A DNA stretch of 64,000 nt from Flavobacterium okayamense (GCF_019702945.1 NZ_AP024749.1:186001-250000); one strand, 5' to 3'. Numbered from the stretch's first letter, positions 35,857-44,108 are shown. Program-made: numbers and translations. The notes: a model not told the origin generated them from the letters alone.

Positions 35857-36516
35857 ATGAAAAATACAATTATTGCCCCATCCGTTCTTGCAGCTGATTT
35901 TGCTAATCTTCAACGTGATATTGAAATGATTAATGAAAGTGACGCCCAATGGTTTCACATAGACATTATGGATGGCGTATTTGTTCCAAATATTTCATTT
36001 GGAATGCCAGTTTTACAAGCAATTGCTAAACATGCTAAAAAACCTCTAGACACACATTTAATGATTGTTGACCCTGATCGCTATATTAAAACATTTGCTG
36101 ATTTAGGTTGTTCAACTTTAACTGTTCATTACGAAGCTTGTACACATTTACACAGAACATTACAAGCCATAAAAGATCATGGAATGAAAGCAGGAGTTGC
36201 ATTAAACCCGCATACAAATGTTAGTTTACTTGGAGATGTTATAAATGATATTGACTTAGTGTGCTTAATGAGTGTTAATCCAGGATTTGGTGGACAATCT
36301 TTTATTGAAAACACCTATAAAAAAGTAAAACAATTAAAAGAGATTATAACTCGTAATGACGCTTCTACATTAATTGAAATTGATGGGGGTGTAACCAATA
36401 AAAACGCAAAGCAATTAGTTGATGCTGGTGCCGACGTTTTAGTTGCAGGGAGTTATGTTTTTGGAGCTGAAAATCCAAAACACACTATTAGTGATTTACT
36501 TTCAATTACAAAATAA
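35857..36516 (+). CDS. rpe: Ribulose-phosphate 3-epimerase
   Basis: 219 residues, standard length. TIM-barrel signatures: IAPSVLAADFANL at the start, WFHIDIMDGVFVPNISFG with metal-binding His and Asp, HLMIVDPDRYI, MSVNPGFGGQSFIE, and EIDGGVTNKNAKQLVDAGADVLVAGSYVF at the phosphate site. The enzyme interconverts ribulose-5-phosphate and xylulose-5-phosphate in the pentose phosphate pathway. It is flanked by its own promoter and a palindromic terminator. Confidence 0.96.
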   Translation: MKNTIIAPSVLAADFANLQRDIEMINESDAQWFHIDIMDGVFVPNISFGMPVLQAIAKHAKKPLDTHLMIVDPDRYIKTFADLGCSTLTVHYEACTHLHRTLQAIKDHGMKAGVALNPHTNVSLLGDVINDIDLVCLMSVNPGFGGQSFIENTYKKVKQLKEIITRNDASTLIEIDGGVTNKNAKQLVDAGADVLVAGSYVFGAENPKHTISDLLSITK

Positions 36517-36541
36517 AAAAAGCTCCTTAAGGAGCTTTTTT
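36515..36541. terminator. Bidirectional terminator between rpe and the CBS gene
   Basis: A near-perfect palindrome, GCTCC TTAA GGAGC, flanked by A-run and T-run. It overlaps the last base of rpe's end and the stop codon of the convergent CBS gene. Confidence 0.85.
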
Positions 36542-36959
36542 AATATTGGTCAATTAAATATTTAATCAAATCAGTTGTAGTAACAATCCCAACTAATAAT
36601 TCATCTTCACAAACGGGAAGTGCATGAAATTCTTTAGTTGCTAAAATTTCAGCAGTTTCTTTAATTGTTGTATCTGGAGAAACTTTTACAAGATTTTTAG
36701 CCATTACTTGTTCAACAGTAAACATATTATAAACTGTTGTGTCTACTACTTCTTCATCGTCATCAACAGCGTCTGCAAAAGAAATTCGTAACAAATCTGT
36801 ATAACTTAGCATTCCAATAATCTTGTTTCCGTTAACTACTGGAATATGACGAATATAATGTTTCTTAAAAAGCATTTCCGCCTTAGTTAAATCATCAGAA
36901 GTATTCAACTTAATAACATTTTTCGTCATTATAGTCGAAACAGGAACTCTATTTTTCAT
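36540..36959 (-). CDS. CBS-domain pair protein
   Basis: 139 residues made of two CBS motifs: VSTIMTKNVIKLNTSDDLTKAE...HIPVVNGNKIIGMLSYTDLL, and VEQVMAKNLVKVSPDTTIKE...ALPVCEDELLVGIVTTTDL. They form a Bateman module that usually binds adenine nucleotides. No enzymatic domain is attached, so it is probably a stand-alone energy sensor whose partner is unknown. It has its own -7 box. Confidence 0.88.
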   Translation of the reverse strand: MKNRVPVSTIMTKNVIKLNTSDDLTKAEMLFKKHYIRHIPVVNGNKIIGMLSYTDLLRISFADAVDDDEEVVDTTVYNMFTVEQVMAKNLVKVSPDTTIKETAEILATKEFHALPVCEDELLVGIVTTTDLIKYLIDQY

Positions 36960-36982
36960 CTCCTTAGTTTTTAATTACTATA

Positions 36983-36990
36983 CAAATTTA
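36983..36990 (-). promoter_or_regulatory. -7 box of the CBS gene
   Basis: Minus-strand TAAATTTG, a perfect match 23 bases before the ATG. Confidence 0.55.
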
Positions 36991-37047
36991 AGAAACAAAA
37001 AAGAGGATTTTAGAACGCTAAATCATTGATTATTAATTAATTTTTTC

Positions 37048-37851
37048 TTATTTTATAGGTTCAGAAAAATTAATCATAACTTTAACTTTTTCAAAAAGTT
37101 GCGGAAATTCTGACTGAAATCGAATTGGAGTTTCAAAAAAGTGTTCTAATAAAACCGCAATAAATTCAAATTCATTTGTGTAAGCGTAAATTCTAAAATA
37201 ATCAGAATCGTGTAATCGTTTCAAATTTGCTGGATGCTTAACTTGTTCCATTATTTCATCGTAAGTAACCGCAAAAATTGTAGCCGAAGTATCTGTGTTT
37301 TTTAACCCTTGATAATGTAACACATGTCCAAACTCATGTAAACCTAAATTCAAATTATCATTTGAAATTTCATATCCTTCCAAAAAGTGTTTCCAAGAAA
37401 AAACAATAGCTTGCATCATTGGGTTAAATTCTCCTTTATGATAATCGTCACTAAAGCTTGAATAATAAACATCAGGATAGATAATTACTTTTTCTATTAC
37501 GGTGAACATATAATTTCGCATACCAAAAGTTAACATAATTGCAGTAGCAGAAATTAAAACCTTCATCCTATCTGTGATTTCTAAATCTTCCTTTCCGATG
37601 AACTCATAATTTTCTATAAAAGAAGCGACTCTATGCTCAAAATATCTTTTATGTTTATGAGAAAGTTTATTATAAAATTCGAATTCCTTATTTAAAATTT
37701 GCAGTTGGTGTAAACTTAATTTTTTTGGAAATGGATAAAAATGTACATAAATAGGTTTACGAAAGAAAAAAGCATAAATAGGCTCTATAATTACATTGTA
37801 AGCAAATAAGCTTATGAAAATAACACCAATAAAAATTAAAAAATATTGCAA
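37048..37851 (-). CDS. Zinc-dependent peptidase, MtfA-like (M90)
   Basis: 267 residues. An N-terminal membrane helix (residues 3-22) precedes a soluble domain with the metalloprotease motif HEFGH (172-176), followed by TNEFEFIAVLLEHFFETP, which supplies the downstream acidic ligand of the MtfA family. MtfA in E. coli is a cytosolic aminopeptidase linked to the Mlc glucose regulator; this membrane-anchored form is common in Bacteroidota, with unknown substrate. No ATG exists near the 5' end, and the start is taken as TTG, just after the terminator hairpin of the upstream gene. Confidence 0.82.
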   Translation of the reverse strand: MQYFLIFIGVIFISLFAYNVIIEPIYAFFFRKPIYVHFYPFPKKLSLHQLQILNKEFEFYNKLSHKHKRYFEHRVASFIENYEFIGKEDLEITDRMKVLISATAIMLTFGMRNYMFTVIEKVIIYPDVYYSSFSDDYHKGEFNPMMQAIVFSWKHFLEGYEISNDNLNLGLHEFGHVLHYQGLKNTDTSATIFAVTYDEIMEQVKHPANLKRLHDSDYFRIYAYTNEFEFIAVLLEHFFETPIRFQSEFPQLFEKVKVMINFSEPIK

Positions 37852-37852
37852 A

Positions 37853-37912
37853 AAATAAGTGAGGTTAAATTATTGTCGCTAATTTAAAAAAATAGGCCAA
37901 ACTAACCTCACT
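37853..37912 (-). terminator. Probable terminator after the MotA/TolQ/ExbB-like gene
   Basis: Ten-bp perfect inverted repeat AGTGAGGTTA (37858-37867) / TAACCTCACT (37903-37912) with a 35-base loop. On the minus strand the second arm is followed by TATTTTTT. The loop is long, so it could instead be an operator for the peptidase gene. Confidence 0.5.
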
Positions 37913-37920
37913 AAAAAAAA

Positions 37921-38268
37921 TTATTTTTCTAAAAATGTTAAAACAATTATACCCGCTCTGCCTATTAAAAAAGTAAAAAAAGCAAATACAACTGGTAAAA
38001 AAGTAACTTTTAAACCTCCAGCTAATATTTCAACAGAAACATTACCTACACTTTGTATAGCATCAAAAGCCTGTATTAATCCTAAGGCTTGTCCTAACAA
38101 ACCCCAAACCAAAACAAATAAACTTATCGAGGATATTAATTTAATTGTTTTGCTATTATCATTTCGTTTTAATAAACCTTTTACTATCAATAATAGAACA
38201 ACAATTAATAGTAAAACAATAGGTACCATAAAAAAAGGACCGCCTTCTGTAATTCTGTTTAAAATCAT
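37921..38268 (-). CDS. Short MotA/TolQ/ExbB-like membrane protein
   Basis: 115 residues with three hydrophobic helices: FFMVPIVLLLIVVLLLIVKGL, ISLFVLVWGLLGQALGLIQAF, and LKVTFLPVVFAFFTFLIGRAG. The glycine-rich second helix and the AGGLKVTFLP stretch resemble the conserved channel part of MotA/TolQ/ExbB proton channels, but the protein is about half their length and lacks the large cytoplasmic region. No ExbD/TolR/MotB partner is adjacent, so it is not a complete energy-transducing system here. It may be a stand-alone flavobacterial variant. Confidence 0.7.
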   Translation of the reverse strand: MILNRITEGGPFFMVPIVLLLIVVLLLIVKGLLKRNDNSKTIKLISSISLFVLVWGLLGQALGLIQAFDAIQSVGNVSVEILAGGLKVTFLPVVFAFFTFLIGRAGIIVLTFLEK

Positions 38269-38328
38269 ATTTTCATTTTTTAATTATTAATAGCACGAAG
38301 ATATCCTATTAACAATTTCAAATTTTAG

Positions 38329-38442
38329 TTTTGCGACAGATGAAGCAACTTGAACGACAAACAACCAAATTTACATTGAAAACTTCAAAAAAAGCAATTT
38401 TTATAACTAAATCCCTTAAAAAAAACGTTATCCGTCGCAAAA
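38329..38442. repeat. Separated 9-bp inverted repeat upstream of the LytS-like kinase gene
   Basis: TTTTGCGAC (38329-38337) and GTCGCAAAA (38434-38442) are exact reverse complements 96 bases apart in the divergent intergenic region. The GC-bearing core is unusual in this AT-rich stretch; paired binding sites for the nearby LytTR regulator are one possibility. Confidence 0.4.
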
Positions 38443-38480
38443 TAAAGTAACAACTTTAAGTTTTTAATTATCTTGGTAAA

Positions 38481-39545
38481 ATGATTTCTAAAACCCTAAA
38501 TACAACCAAATCTTTCTTACTCCATTTATTTTTTTGGGTTGGCGTTTGGTTCTTTTTTGTTTACTTTTTTAGTTACAATTCAAATGACACACATTACATC
38601 ACTTGGTTTTCCAGTTTATTACTTCCCATAGCAATAATAGCAACTTATTGCACTATATATATATTAATACCAAAATACTTACTTACTAAACAATATTTTA
38701 AATTTGGCTTGTACGGATTTTATTCTTTAGTAGTATCAACCTACTTAATAGTATTAGCTATTTACGGAAGTTTCATTTTTATCACCAATTTAAATATTTC
38801 TGAAGTTCCGCCAATGGGAAGAAATTTCATCTTCATCTTTATATTGGTTTATCTTATTGTAGGATTGGTCAGTTTTATTTTCATTTTAAAACACAACTTT
38901 AACGATAGAGACAAATTAAAAAACCTCGAAAACAAAATTTTAGAAACCAATCTTCAAATTAAAGAACAAGAATTACAATATTTAAAGAAACAGATTCATC
39001 CTCATTTTTTATTTAACACTTTAAATACTATATACGCCTTTGCCTTAAAAAAATCAGATTATACTCCCGAAATCATTTTAAAACTTTCTAATCTATTAGA
39101 TTATATTCTATATCAGGTTCAAAAACCAAAAGTTCTATTAACTGATGAAATTGAACATATTAAGGAATACATTGATTTGGAAAAAATACGATTTGAAGAC
39201 CGACTGAAAGTGACTTTTAAAACAAATAACATTCCTGAAACCATAGAAATTGCACCGATGATTTTTATTCCTTTTATAGAAAACGCATTCAAACACGGTA
39301 GCATAATTGAAGGATATTTATTGATTGATATAAACTTGTTTCTTTTAGAACCGAACCAAATACAGTTTTCCATTAAAAACAGTTACATTGAAAATTCTGA
39401 AATGAATTCAGATGGAATTGGGCTAAACAATATTACCAAACGATTGGATTTATTATATCCTAATAATTATAGTTTACAAAAATTAACTGAAAAGAATACT
39501 TTTATCATTAATCTAATTATAAACAAATCAAACACTTATGAATAA
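38481..39545 (+). CDS. LytS/YehU-type sensor histidine kinase
   Basis: 354 residues. Four transmembrane helices in residues 10-135 form a sensor with little exposed surface, then a coiled-coil (KLKNLENKILETNLQIKEQE), the His_kinase domain with phosphoacceptor block QIHPHFLFNTLNTIYAF, and a GHKL ATPase with N-box FIPFIENAFKHG and G-box DGIGLNNITKRLDLLY. It partners with the overlapping LytTR response regulator (8-bp overlap). The signal is unknown; helices without a periplasmic domain suggest membrane or quinone-state sensing. Confidence 0.92.
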   Translation: MISKTLNTTKSFLLHLFFWVGVWFFFVYFFSYNSNDTHYITWFSSLLLPIAIIATYCTIYILIPKYLLTKQYFKFGLYGFYSLVVSTYLIVLAIYGSFIFITNLNISEVPPMGRNFIFIFILVYLIVGLVSFIFILKHNFNDRDKLKNLENKILETNLQIKEQELQYLKKQIHPHFLFNTLNTIYAFALKKSDYTPEIILKLSNLLDYILYQVQKPKVLLTDEIEHIKEYIDLEKIRFEDRLKVTFKTNNIPETIEIAPMIFIPFIENAFKHGSIIEGYLLIDINLFLLEPNQIQFSIKNSYIENSEMNSDGIGLNNITKRLDLLYPNNYSLQKLTEKNTFIINLIINKSNTYE

Positions 39546-40251
39546 AGCAAATTGCATAATAGTGGATGATGAAATGGCAGCACGTGAAATTTTAGAATCT
39601 TATGTATCGCAAACAACTCCTTTAAACTATTGTGGAAATTGTAAAAACGCAATCGAAGCTTTTGCAATACTAAACAAAATGCCAATCGATTTAATTTTTT
39701 TAGACATTAATATGCCTGAAATTTCTGGTTTGGCATTTGCAAAATCTATCAATAAAAACATAAAAATAATTTTCACAACAGCACATAGAGAACACGCCTT
39801 AGACGGTTTCGATTTACAAGCCGTTGATTATTTATTAAAACCCATTTCATTTGAACGTTTTTTAAAAGCCGTAAACAAATTTTTGGGAGAAAACAGTATT
39901 TCAAATTTTTCAAATCTAAAAGAAATTGAAATAGAAAAAAATGATTTTCTTTTTGTTCGAGCTGATAGAAAAATGGTAAAAATTGATTTTTCTGACATTC
40001 TATATATTGAAAGCTTGAGCGATTATATAAAAATAAATACATCAAAAAAAACTATTATCACAAGAGAAACAATTTCAAACATAGAAGCAAAGCTTCCTGT
40101 CGATCTATTCATAAGAATACATCGTTCTTACATTATTTCACTAAACAATATCGAATCTTTTACAAGTGAATTTATAGAAATAAATAAAACAGCTTTACCA
40201 ATAAGTAGGAGTTACAAAAAAAGCGTTTTGGAAATACTTGAAAAATTTTAA
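39538..40251 (+). CDS. LytTR family response regulator
   Basis: 237 residues. Receiver domain with acidic pair IIVDDE, phosphoacceptor Asp56 in IFLDINMPEISGL, and the lysine in YLLKPISFERF; then a LytTR DNA-binding domain (about 140-237) with FVRADRKMVKIDFSDILYIE and IRIHRSYIISLNNIESF. LytTR regulators bind short direct repeats and often control adjacent genes for envelope or secreted products; the nearest downstream gene, on the opposite strand, encodes a secreted repeat protein. Translationally coupled with its kinase. Confidence 0.93.
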   Translation: MNKANCIIVDDEMAAREILESYVSQTTPLNYCGNCKNAIEAFAILNKMPIDLIFLDINMPEISGLAFAKSINKNIKIIFTTAHREHALDGFDLQAVDYLLKPISFERFLKAVNKFLGENSISNFSNLKEIEIEKNDFLFVRADRKMVKIDFSDILYIESLSDYIKINTSKKTIITRETISNIEAKLPVDLFIRIHRSYIISLNNIESFTSEFIEINKTALPISRSYKKSVLEILEKF

Positions 40252-40306
40252 AAATCGTCTACACATTAATTGTATACAGCTAAAAATAAAAAAATATTAT
40301 AGCTAA

Positions 40307-41287
40307 TTATCTTTTTATTTGAATTAAGTTTACATCTCTTTGATATACATCATATGTACCCGAAGTTATTCCTACACCATTAGGATAAAAAGCCAATCTG
40401 TAATAATAAGTACCTGGAGCCAAAGCCGAATCAATGTAGCTAATGTGTCCTCCTCCACCAAAACCAAGAGCCGCACTTACACCTCCATTTGGAGTTTCAA
40501 TATAACAAATCCCACTAGTATATGTAAGAATAGTTGGTGCAGGAAATGCCGGATTTGTATCTCTTTGTAAAACCATAAAATAACCTCCAATTGAACTATT
40601 ACTTCCGTTTAGTGAACCACCAAAAACTCTTGCGAAAGCACTAATAAAAACGGCAGAATTATTAACTCCATTACCATCTACAATTGTAATACTATTTGTA
40701 GTTCCTGTTATCGGGGTCATAACTAGATTAGTATATGGAATACTTTGTATCGTTCCAGAATGAACTCCTATCATTTCTTGATTTACAAAATCGCCATTAA
40801 ACAAAATATCACCCTGAACTTCTAAAGTGTGTGACGGATTATTTGTACCAATACCTACATCTCCACCTGATTCAACTCTAAGTTTTTCAGTATTATTTGT
40901 TCTCACAACAAAATCACGATTATCTGTTGTTCCAATAAAATTATTAGTTGGGTTTGTACCTGTATTTCCAGTTAAAGACCAATCATTATTATCATTATTA
41001 GTAATTAACTTTTGCCATTGAGAACCATTCCAAAAATAAAACCCAATACCTTGTCCACCCGTAACTGTAGCATTTGTGTTGTAAACCAATAAACCTGTAG
41101 CTGGCATATTAACCGGTGTAATACCATTTGTTACATTACCTAAAGCAACTCTATTTATCAACAAACCCTTTGTTGTGTCTTCTAAATGTAATGTAGAACT
41201 AGCATTAGGGGAAGTTGTACCTATACCTACTTGAGAATAAACATTAGCAAATACTAATAAAAAGCTAATAAAACTTAAAACCTTCAT
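40307..41287 (-). CDS. Secreted protein with tail-fibre-like GIGT repeats
   Basis: 326 residues with signal peptide (MKVLSFISFLLVFANVYSQ). Two copies of the Bacteroidota motif VGIGTTSPNASSTLHLED and VGIGTNNPSHTLEVQGD surround a segment with GLLVYNTNATVTGGQGIGFY and FYFWNGSQWQKL, as in fibre or surface proteins annotated as hypothetical. The C-terminal half (IVDGNGVNNSAVFISAFARV onwards) is a beta-rich domain resembling a trimeric tail-fibre tip. No type IX sorting domain or lipobox is seen. Function is unknown; regulation by the adjacent LytTR system is speculative. Confidence 0.7.
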   Translation of the reverse strand: MKVLSFISFLLVFANVYSQVGIGTTSPNASSTLHLEDTTKGLLINRVALGNVTNGITPVNMPATGLLVYNTNATVTGGQGIGFYFWNGSQWQKLITNNDNNDWSLTGNTGTNPTNNFIGTTDNRDFVVRTNNTEKLRVESGGDVGIGTNNPSHTLEVQGDILFNGDFVNQEMIGVHSGTIQSIPYTNLVMTPITGTTNSITIVDGNGVNNSAVFISAFARVFGGSLNGSNSSIGGYFMVLQRDTNPAFPAPTILTYTSGICYIETPNGGVSAALGFGGGGHISYIDSALAPGTYYYRLAFYPNGVGITSGTYDVYQRDVNLIQIKR

Positions 41288-41373
41288 AATTTACAATTTA
41301 TTGTAAATCAAGAGAGTATGGCAGATTACTTGGAGAGATAAAAATACAAAAAACTTTCAATAAATCTGCATAT

Positions 41374-41403
41374 AAAAAAACACCAAGTAAACTTGGTGTT
41401 TTT
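41374..41403 (-). terminator. Terminator after tRNA-Arg
   Basis: Stem CACCAAG / CTTGGTG with a TAAA loop, bounded by A and T runs; reads correctly on the minus strand downstream of the tRNA. Confidence 0.8.
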
Positions 41404-41417
41404 ATTTTTAATTTTTT

Positions 41418-41494
41418 TGGTGACCCCGAAGGGATTCGAACCCCCAACCAACGGAGCCGAAATCCGTTATTCTATCCAGTTGAACTACGGAGCC
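41418..41494 (-). tRNA. tRNA-Arg (anticodon UCG), with encoded CCA
   Basis: A complete cloverleaf on the minus strand. The seven-base acceptor stem GGCTCCG pairs with CGGGGTC using two G-U pairs, followed by discriminator A and genomically encoded CCA (41418-41420). The anticodon stem ACGGA/TCCGT surrounds the loop TTTCGGC, giving anticodon UCG, and the T-arm carries GTTCGAAT. It should read CGA and possibly other CGN arginine codons. It is a single tRNA with its own terminator. Confidence 0.96.
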
Positions 41495-41503
41495 AATATA
41501 ACT

Positions 41504-41578
41504 TAAAAGTATAAAGTCAAAAGGTAAAAGTTTTTTTAACCTATTTTACTTTTAACTTTTTCCTTTTTACTTTCTTCT
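41504..41578. repeat. Inverted pair of heptad arrays upstream of tRNA-Arg
   Basis: Four AAAGT-type units have their G at 41509, 41516, 41523 and 41530; five CTTTT-type units have their C at 41549, 41556, 41563, 41570 and 41577, all exactly 7 bp apart. The two arrays are inverted, and 41513-41531 pairs with 41555-41573 over 19 bases with two mismatches. Located between the tRNA and the YqeY gene stop. Confidence 0.65.
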
Positions 41579-41581
41579 ATT

Positions 41582-42031
41582 TTAAGCTAAAAGCTTTTTA
41601 ACTATAGTCGAAATGGTTTTACCGTCAGCTTTTCCTGCTAATTGCTTAGACGCAGCTCCCATAACTTGACCCATTGCAGCCATTCCAGAGAATCCACCAT
41701 CGGCAATAATTTTAGAAACTTCTGCTTCTACTTCTGCTTCTGAAAGTTGTGCAGGCAAGAATTTTTCAATTACTGCAACCTGTGCTAATTCTGGTTCTGC
41801 TAAATCTGCTCTTCCTTGTTCTGTATAAATTGCAGCACTATCTTTTCTTTGTTTTACTAACTTTTGCAATAATTTTATTTCTTCGTCAGCAGACAATTCA
41901 TCTTTAGCACCTGATTCTGTTTTAGCTAAAATAATTCCTGATTTTATGGCTCTTAAAGCTTCTAAAGCTACTGCATCTTTTGCTTTCATTGCTTCTTTCA
42001 TTTGATCCATAATTTGTTTTTCTAAACTCAT
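41582..42031 (-). CDS. GatB/YqeY domain-containing protein
   Basis: 149 residues. YqeY fold: an N-terminal part MSLEKQIMDQMKEAMKAKD, KLVKQRKDSAAIYTEQGRADLAE, and a C-terminal tRNA-binding-type helical domain with MGQVMGAASKQLAGKADGKTIS. The C-terminal domain is related to the tail of GatB in the Glu-tRNA(Gln) amidotransferase, but the catalytic part is missing. The physiological role is unknown. It follows ftsZ in many Bacteroidota and has its own promoter, overlapping the ftsZ terminator. Confidence 0.9.
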   Translation of the reverse strand: MSLEKQIMDQMKEAMKAKDAVALEALRAIKSGIILAKTESGAKDELSADEEIKLLQKLVKQRKDSAAIYTEQGRADLAEPELAQVAVIEKFLPAQLSEAEVEAEVSKIIADGGFSGMAAMGQVMGAASKQLAGKADGKTISTIVKKLLA

Positions 42032-42063
42032 ATTATGATTTTTTTATATTCATTAATAAAGTG

Positions 42064-42071
42064 CAAAAATA
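42064..42071 (-). promoter_or_regulatory. -7 box of the YqeY gene
   Basis: Minus-strand TATTTTTG, a perfect -7 box placed in the T-tract of the ftsZ terminator, about 32 bases before the YqeY ATG. Confidence 0.55.
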
Positions 42072-42100
42072 AAAAAAATCCCGATAAAATCGGGATTTTT
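42072..42100 (-). terminator. Terminator of the division and cell-wall cluster
   Basis: Perfect 8-bp stem ATCCCGAT / ATCGGGAT with an AAA loop, followed on the minus strand by a run of T, 20 bases after the ftsZ stop. Confidence 0.88.
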
Positions 42101-42120
42101 GTAGGTATAGGGTCTATGGT

Positions 42121-44094
42121 TTAATCTACATTGTCATGTAGAAAAGAATTATTTGATCGTAATTGTAAATCATCATTACTATCAGTTCCTAAACTCATTC
42201 GCGACTGATTATTTTCTTGTGGCGTTGATGTAACATCTACACCCATTCTTTTATAAGCCGGAACTTTTTCATACTCATCGATATGAGATGACGAATTATT
42301 AAATTTATAATTGAATTCTTTCATTTTACGCTTACGCTCTTCAGCTCTTGCTCGTAAAGTTTCTTCAATCGTCATTTCGAAAGGTGAAGTATTCTCTAAA
42401 TTTTCAGCATCTTCAAATTTTGGCTGCTCAGATTTCTTAACTTCAAAGTTTAATGCCTCATCAACTGGTTCCGCTACTTTAGCAGCCGGAGTTGAAGCCG
42501 TTAATTCTTTTTCTTTTTCTAAATAATCTTCTAATGAATATTTAATTACACCTTCTTTATTAACTTCAGTAACTGGAACAACATTAATAGGATCTTTTAC
42601 CTCCATTTGTTTTGTTTCTTCCGTTAACTCGAAAATTGTTTTTTGTTCGTTTGATTCTTTTGGACCGTCAAACAAATCCAATGAAAAATTAAATTCTTCA
42701 GCAACTACAAATTCTGGATCTATAACTTCTATTTCTCTAATCTCTGGAGTAATAATTTGAAATGAAGGAGCAACTTCTGGAGAAACAACTTCAAAAGTCA
42801 CATCTAAATTTTTCAAAAACTCAGTTGTTGGAACCAAATCCATTGAAGGAATTGCATCTTGAATTTCAAATTTAGGTGCTTCAACTTCAACTATTTTCTC
42901 TTCTTCTTCGACATCTAAAGTAAAAACTACTTTATCTTCCACTTCTTCTGCTTTTGGCAATTCCACCTCTTCAGCTTTAGATTCAAAAATTGGTTCGTTT
43001 ACTTCAATATTTTGAATATGCTTTGAAGACAAATCGTGAACGATTTTTTGTTCGTCTTCTAGAGAATGAATTATTCTTTTTGGTTCAGAATTTACAATCT
43101 CTGCTTGTTGATCGATATTAAACCCTGTAGCAATAACTGTTACTGAAATTGCTTCACCTAATGATTCATCTTCACCAACACCCATAATAATGTTAGCACT
43201 GTAACCCGCTTCATTTTGAATAAATTCATTGATTTCTCCAATCTCATCTAATGTAATTTCTGCCGTTTCAGATGTACCTGAAACAATTAATAATAACACA
43301 TTTTGAGCTCCTGTAATTTTATTATCATTTAATAATGGAGAATCTAAAGCACTCACAATTGCTTCTTTTGCTCTATCTGCTCCAGAAGCTATTGCAGAAC
43401 CCATAATTGCTGTTCCACTATTTGCTAAAACTGTTTTTGCATCGCGTAAATCGATATTTTGAATGTAGTGTTGAGAAATAACTTCGGCAATACCACGAGC
43501 CGCAGTTGCTAACACTTCATCAGCTTTAGAGAAACCTGCTTTGAAACCTAAATTTCCGTAAACTTCTCTTAATTTATTATTGTTTACCACAATTAACGAG
43601 TCCACTTGCTTACGAAGTTTTTCAACTCCAAGCATAGCTTGTTCTGAACGGTTTTTACCTTCAAACTGGAAAGGAATAGTAACAATACCAACTGTTAAAA
43701 TATCTCTTTCCTTAGCTAATTGAGCAATTACAGGAGCAGCACCTGTTCCTGTTCCACCACCCATACCAGCAGTAATGAAAACCATTTTTGTGTTGGTGTC
43801 TAACATTTTTTCAATTTCAGCAACACTTTCAATTGCTGATTGATGCCCTACTTCAGGATTAGCACCTGCTCCTAAACCTTCAGTAAGGTTTAATCCTAAC
43901 TGAATTTTATTAGGCACTGGACTATTTTGAAGCGCTTGTGCATCGGTATTACAAACAACGAAATCAACACCTTTGATTCCTTGTTTAAACATGTGATTGA
44001 TGGCATTGCTTCCGCCACCTCCTACACCAATAACTTTGATAACGTTTGATTGGTTTTTTGGCAAATTGAATTCAATACTTGAAAATTCTGACAT
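42121..44094 (-). CDS. ftsZ: Cell division protein FtsZ with long C-terminal extension
   Basis: 657 residues. The tubulin-like GTPase core (about 1-330) has VIGVGGGGSNAINHM, the signature GGGTGTGAAPVIAQLA, and the T7 loop region NIDLRDAKTVLANSG. A further 300 acidic residues rich in Glu, Val and Pro form a disordered linker, ending in basic RKRKMKEFNYKF, VPAYKRMGVD and a short tail. The long linker is normal for flavobacterial FtsZ, roughly 270 residues longer than in E. coli. It forms the division ring, membrane-attached via FtsA, encoded 14 bases upstream. Confidence 0.97.
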   Translation of the reverse strand: MSEFSSIEFNLPKNQSNVIKVIGVGGGGSNAINHMFKQGIKGVDFVVCNTDAQALQNSPVPNKIQLGLNLTEGLGAGANPEVGHQSAIESVAEIEKMLDTNTKMVFITAGMGGGTGTGAAPVIAQLAKERDILTVGIVTIPFQFEGKNRSEQAMLGVEKLRKQVDSLIVVNNNKLREVYGNLGFKAGFSKADEVLATAARGIAEVISQHYIQNIDLRDAKTVLANSGTAIMGSAIASGADRAKEAIVSALDSPLLNDNKITGAQNVLLLIVSGTSETAEITLDEIGEINEFIQNEAGYSANIIMGVGEDESLGEAISVTVIATGFNIDQQAEIVNSEPKRIIHSLEDEQKIVHDLSSKHIQNIEVNEPIFESKAEEVELPKAEEVEDKVVFTLDVEEEEKIVEVEAPKFEIQDAIPSMDLVPTTEFLKNLDVTFEVVSPEVAPSFQIITPEIREIEVIDPEFVVAEEFNFSLDLFDGPKESNEQKTIFELTEETKQMEVKDPINVVPVTEVNKEGVIKYSLEDYLEKEKELTASTPAAKVAEPVDEALNFEVKKSEQPKFEDAENLENTSPFEMTIEETLRARAEERKRKMKEFNYKFNNSSSHIDEYEKVPAYKRMGVDVTSTPQENNQSRMSLGTDSNDDLQLRSNNSFLHDNVD

Positions 44095-44108
44095 AATGTG
44101 GTACTTTT

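Noticed and set aside
36952..36970. AAGGAG just before the CBS gene start as a Shine-Dalgarno site
   Set aside because: It directly touches the ATG with no spacer, which is not functional spacing, and such sites are absent elsewhere in the window.
41504..41578. Heptad arrays as a CRISPR array
   Set aside because: Units are 7 bp without spacers and no cas genes occur in the window.
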